A model generated the notes under the pieces. That model had not been told where the DNA came from. It worked only from the letters and a program-made list of their open reading frames with translations, and did not search any database. Made by a program: the position numbers and the translations under genes. A stretch of DNA of 64,000 nt from Massilia sp. KIM (GTDB lineage: Bacteria; Pseudomonadota; Gammaproteobacteria; Burkholderiales; Burkholderiaceae_D), in NCBI RefSeq assembly GCF_002007115.1, contig NZ_MVAD01000001.1:992001-1056000 (forward strand), read 5' to 3'. Below, piece after piece: positions 62,905-64,000 of the stretch. Each line of letters opens with the position of its first letter. Positions within the stretch are counted from its first letter, which is position 1.

Positions 62905-63207
62905 CGTCGAACCATCCTCATCCAAGAGAGGGGAGCAGCATAGCATGCGGTCCGTACAGGCCGGCATGGGCCCTGATCAGCTGGACCGGCGGCCGGAACG
63001 GGGCCGCCGGGGGCGGCGCATGTGCGCAGAGGCAGCATGTCGAGCGCTGACCTACCCAGAGTGAATGAGCCGCGCCAGTCCCGTTGCGCATTTCCCCGCT
63101 AAACTGCGTCCCGGACAGCGAATCCTTGCCTGCGCCGTCAATGTTGCGATTAAGATATGTGGTTAAACCACATGACAGCCCTGTCAAGGGCGCAACCGGG
63201 GCACGCA
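62905..63207. promoter_or_regulatory. divergent DUF1080 / sugar-porter control region
   Basis: 303 bases holding no recognisable gene. The only clear element is the palindrome at 63157-63173, listed separately. Confidence 0.4.
63157..63173. promoter_or_regulatory. GntR/FadR-type operator before sugar transporter
   Basis: ATGTGGTT-A-AACCACAT, perfect eight-base arms with one central base, containing TGGTTAAACCA in the TGGT-N3-ACCA style of FadR/UxuR-type regulators. It lies 34 bases before the transporter ATG. Confidence 0.6.
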
Positions 63208-64000
63208 ATGTCGACGCACACCCAGCAACGCATGCATCTGCTGTTCCTGACCGCGGTCTGCGGACTCGGGGGACTCCTGTACGGGATCGACATCGGCATC
63301 ATCGATCCCGCCTTGCCTTACCTGCACCGGGCCACCAGCCTGAGCGAAGCCCAGCTCTCGCTGGTGGTGGCGGCCGTGATGGGCGGCTCCATCCTGGGGT
63401 CGGTGGTGGCCGGCATGCTGGCGGACTGGCTGGGGCGCCGGCCGATGATGGTGGTCAGCGCGCTGCTCTTCGTCGGCAGCGTGGCCGTGATCTACCTGTC
63501 GCAGTCCTTCGTCCCGCTGATGCTCGGGCGCCTGCTGCAGGGCCTGAGCGGCGGCGTGATCGCGGTGGTGGTGCCGCTCTACATGGCCGAGTGCCTGCCG
63601 GCCGACCAGCGCGGACGCGGCCTCGCTTTGTTCCAGTTCGCGCTCACCGCCGGCATCGTGCTGGCCGCCTTCATCGGCAACCACTACCTGGGCAACGCCG
63701 AGCTGGCGATCCAGGCCGCCGGCAACGACGCCGTGGCGGTGGCGGCCGCCGCCGACCGGGCCTGGCGCAGCATGTTCCTCGCGGTGCTCTACCCGGGCAG
63801 CCTGTTCCTGCTCGGTTGCCTGTTCGTCGCCGAATCGCCGCGCTGGCTGATGCGGCGCGGGCGCGACAGCCAGGCGGCGGCCGTGCTGGCGAAACTGCGC
63901 CCGGCCGACCAGTCGCAGGCCGAGCTGGCCGAGATCCGGGCCGCCCTGGCGGAAGAACAAAGCCGGCCCAGGCCGGGACGCGTGGCCGCCCTGGCCGAGA
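63208..64000 (+). CDS. MFS sugar-porter (XylE/GalP-like), 3' end outside window
   Basis: 264 codons visible from ATG 63208, open to the right edge. Sugar-porter signatures: LGGLLYGIDIGIIDPALPYL in the first helix, GMLADWLGRRPMMVVSALLF (the D-R-GRR motif), GRLLQGLSGGVIAVVVPLYM and PADQRGRGLALFQF after helix 4, and ESPRWLMRRGR at the end of the first half. It probably brings in xylose or another monosaccharide by H+ symport. About half of a typical 450-480-residue protein is seen. A perfect palindromic operator lies just upstream. Confidence 0.9.
   Translation, partial: MSTHTQQRMHLLFLTAVCGLGGLLYGIDIGIIDPALPYLHRATSLSEAQLSLVVAAVMGGSILGSVVAGMLADWLGRRPMMVVSALLFVGSVAVIYLSQSFVPLMLGRLLQGLSGGVIAVVVPLYMAECLPADQRGRGLALFQFALTAGIVLAAFIGNHYLGNAELAIQAAGNDAVAVAAAADRAWRSMFLAVLYPGSLFLLGCLFVAESPRWLMRRGRDSQAAAVLAKLRPADQSQAELAEIRAALAEEQSRPRPGRVAALAE

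Overview
The window is high-GC proteobacterial DNA. Its carbohydrate genes (TonB-dependent receptors with a SapC/cupin pair, a ROK repressor, a glucuronoxylan cluster of GH10, GH43, GH67 and GH3 enzymes) suggest a plant-polymer-degrading betaproteobacterium of the Massilia/Oxalobacteraceae type. This is inference from gene content and style; there is no rRNA or tRNA to settle it.

Bases 1 to about 23,680 look like the right part of a genomic island. It opens with decayed conjugation genes (a TraG/VirD4 coupling-protein fragment and a frameshifted TraI-type LPD7 fragment). Next comes a complete DNA phosphorothioation (Dnd) locus. dndA and a Dnd-associated methyltransferase-like gene read left, and dndBCDE read right, from a 60-bp divergent control region with repeated GTTTGTGT elements. 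A second leftward operon (9793 to 2781) encodes a protein with RNA-polymerase alpha-CTD-like repeats and a sigma-region-4-like HTH, a PLD-helicase, a 57-aa protein, a second DndD-like SMC ATPase and dnd-associated protein 4. It has the look of a restriction arm, but no DptF/G/H proteins are visible here. To the right the DNA becomes AT-rich and holds an HNH endonuclease plus a second DGQHR (DndB-like) protein as a two-gene operon, among degraded sequence. The island appears to end at 23663-23677 in a sequence matching the 3' end of guaA (ATCGAGTGGGAATGA), followed by a rho-independent terminator. I read this as attR of an island inserted at guaA.

From about 23.8 kb the DNA looks like ordinary chromosome: a small monooxygenase, two MDR oxidoreductases and a LysR remnant. 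Then comes a tightly overlapping six-gene operon (26804-34238): MoxR-type AAA+ ATPase, unknown protein, HEIGHH-metalloprotease/VWA protein, unknown helical protein, PaaK-like adenylating enzyme and NadR-like NMN adenylyltransferase/ribosylnicotinamide kinase. I do not recognise this combination as a described system.

The remainder is carbohydrate scavenging. A TonB receptor, SapC and cupin-like operon lies divergent to a ROK regulator. A glucuronoxylan locus follows: deacetylase, GH10 xylanase, two GH43 enzymes, GPH and hexuronate-type transporters, SGNH esterase, GH67 alpha-glucuronidase, glucarate dehydratase, LacI regulator, TonB receptor and GH3 enzyme. Exact inverted copies of TAGCGCAATCATC between divergent transport and esterase genes, and a related palindrome next to lacI, suggest a local regulon. 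The window closes with a flavohemoglobin, a DUF1080 protein and the 5' part of a sugar-porter gene.
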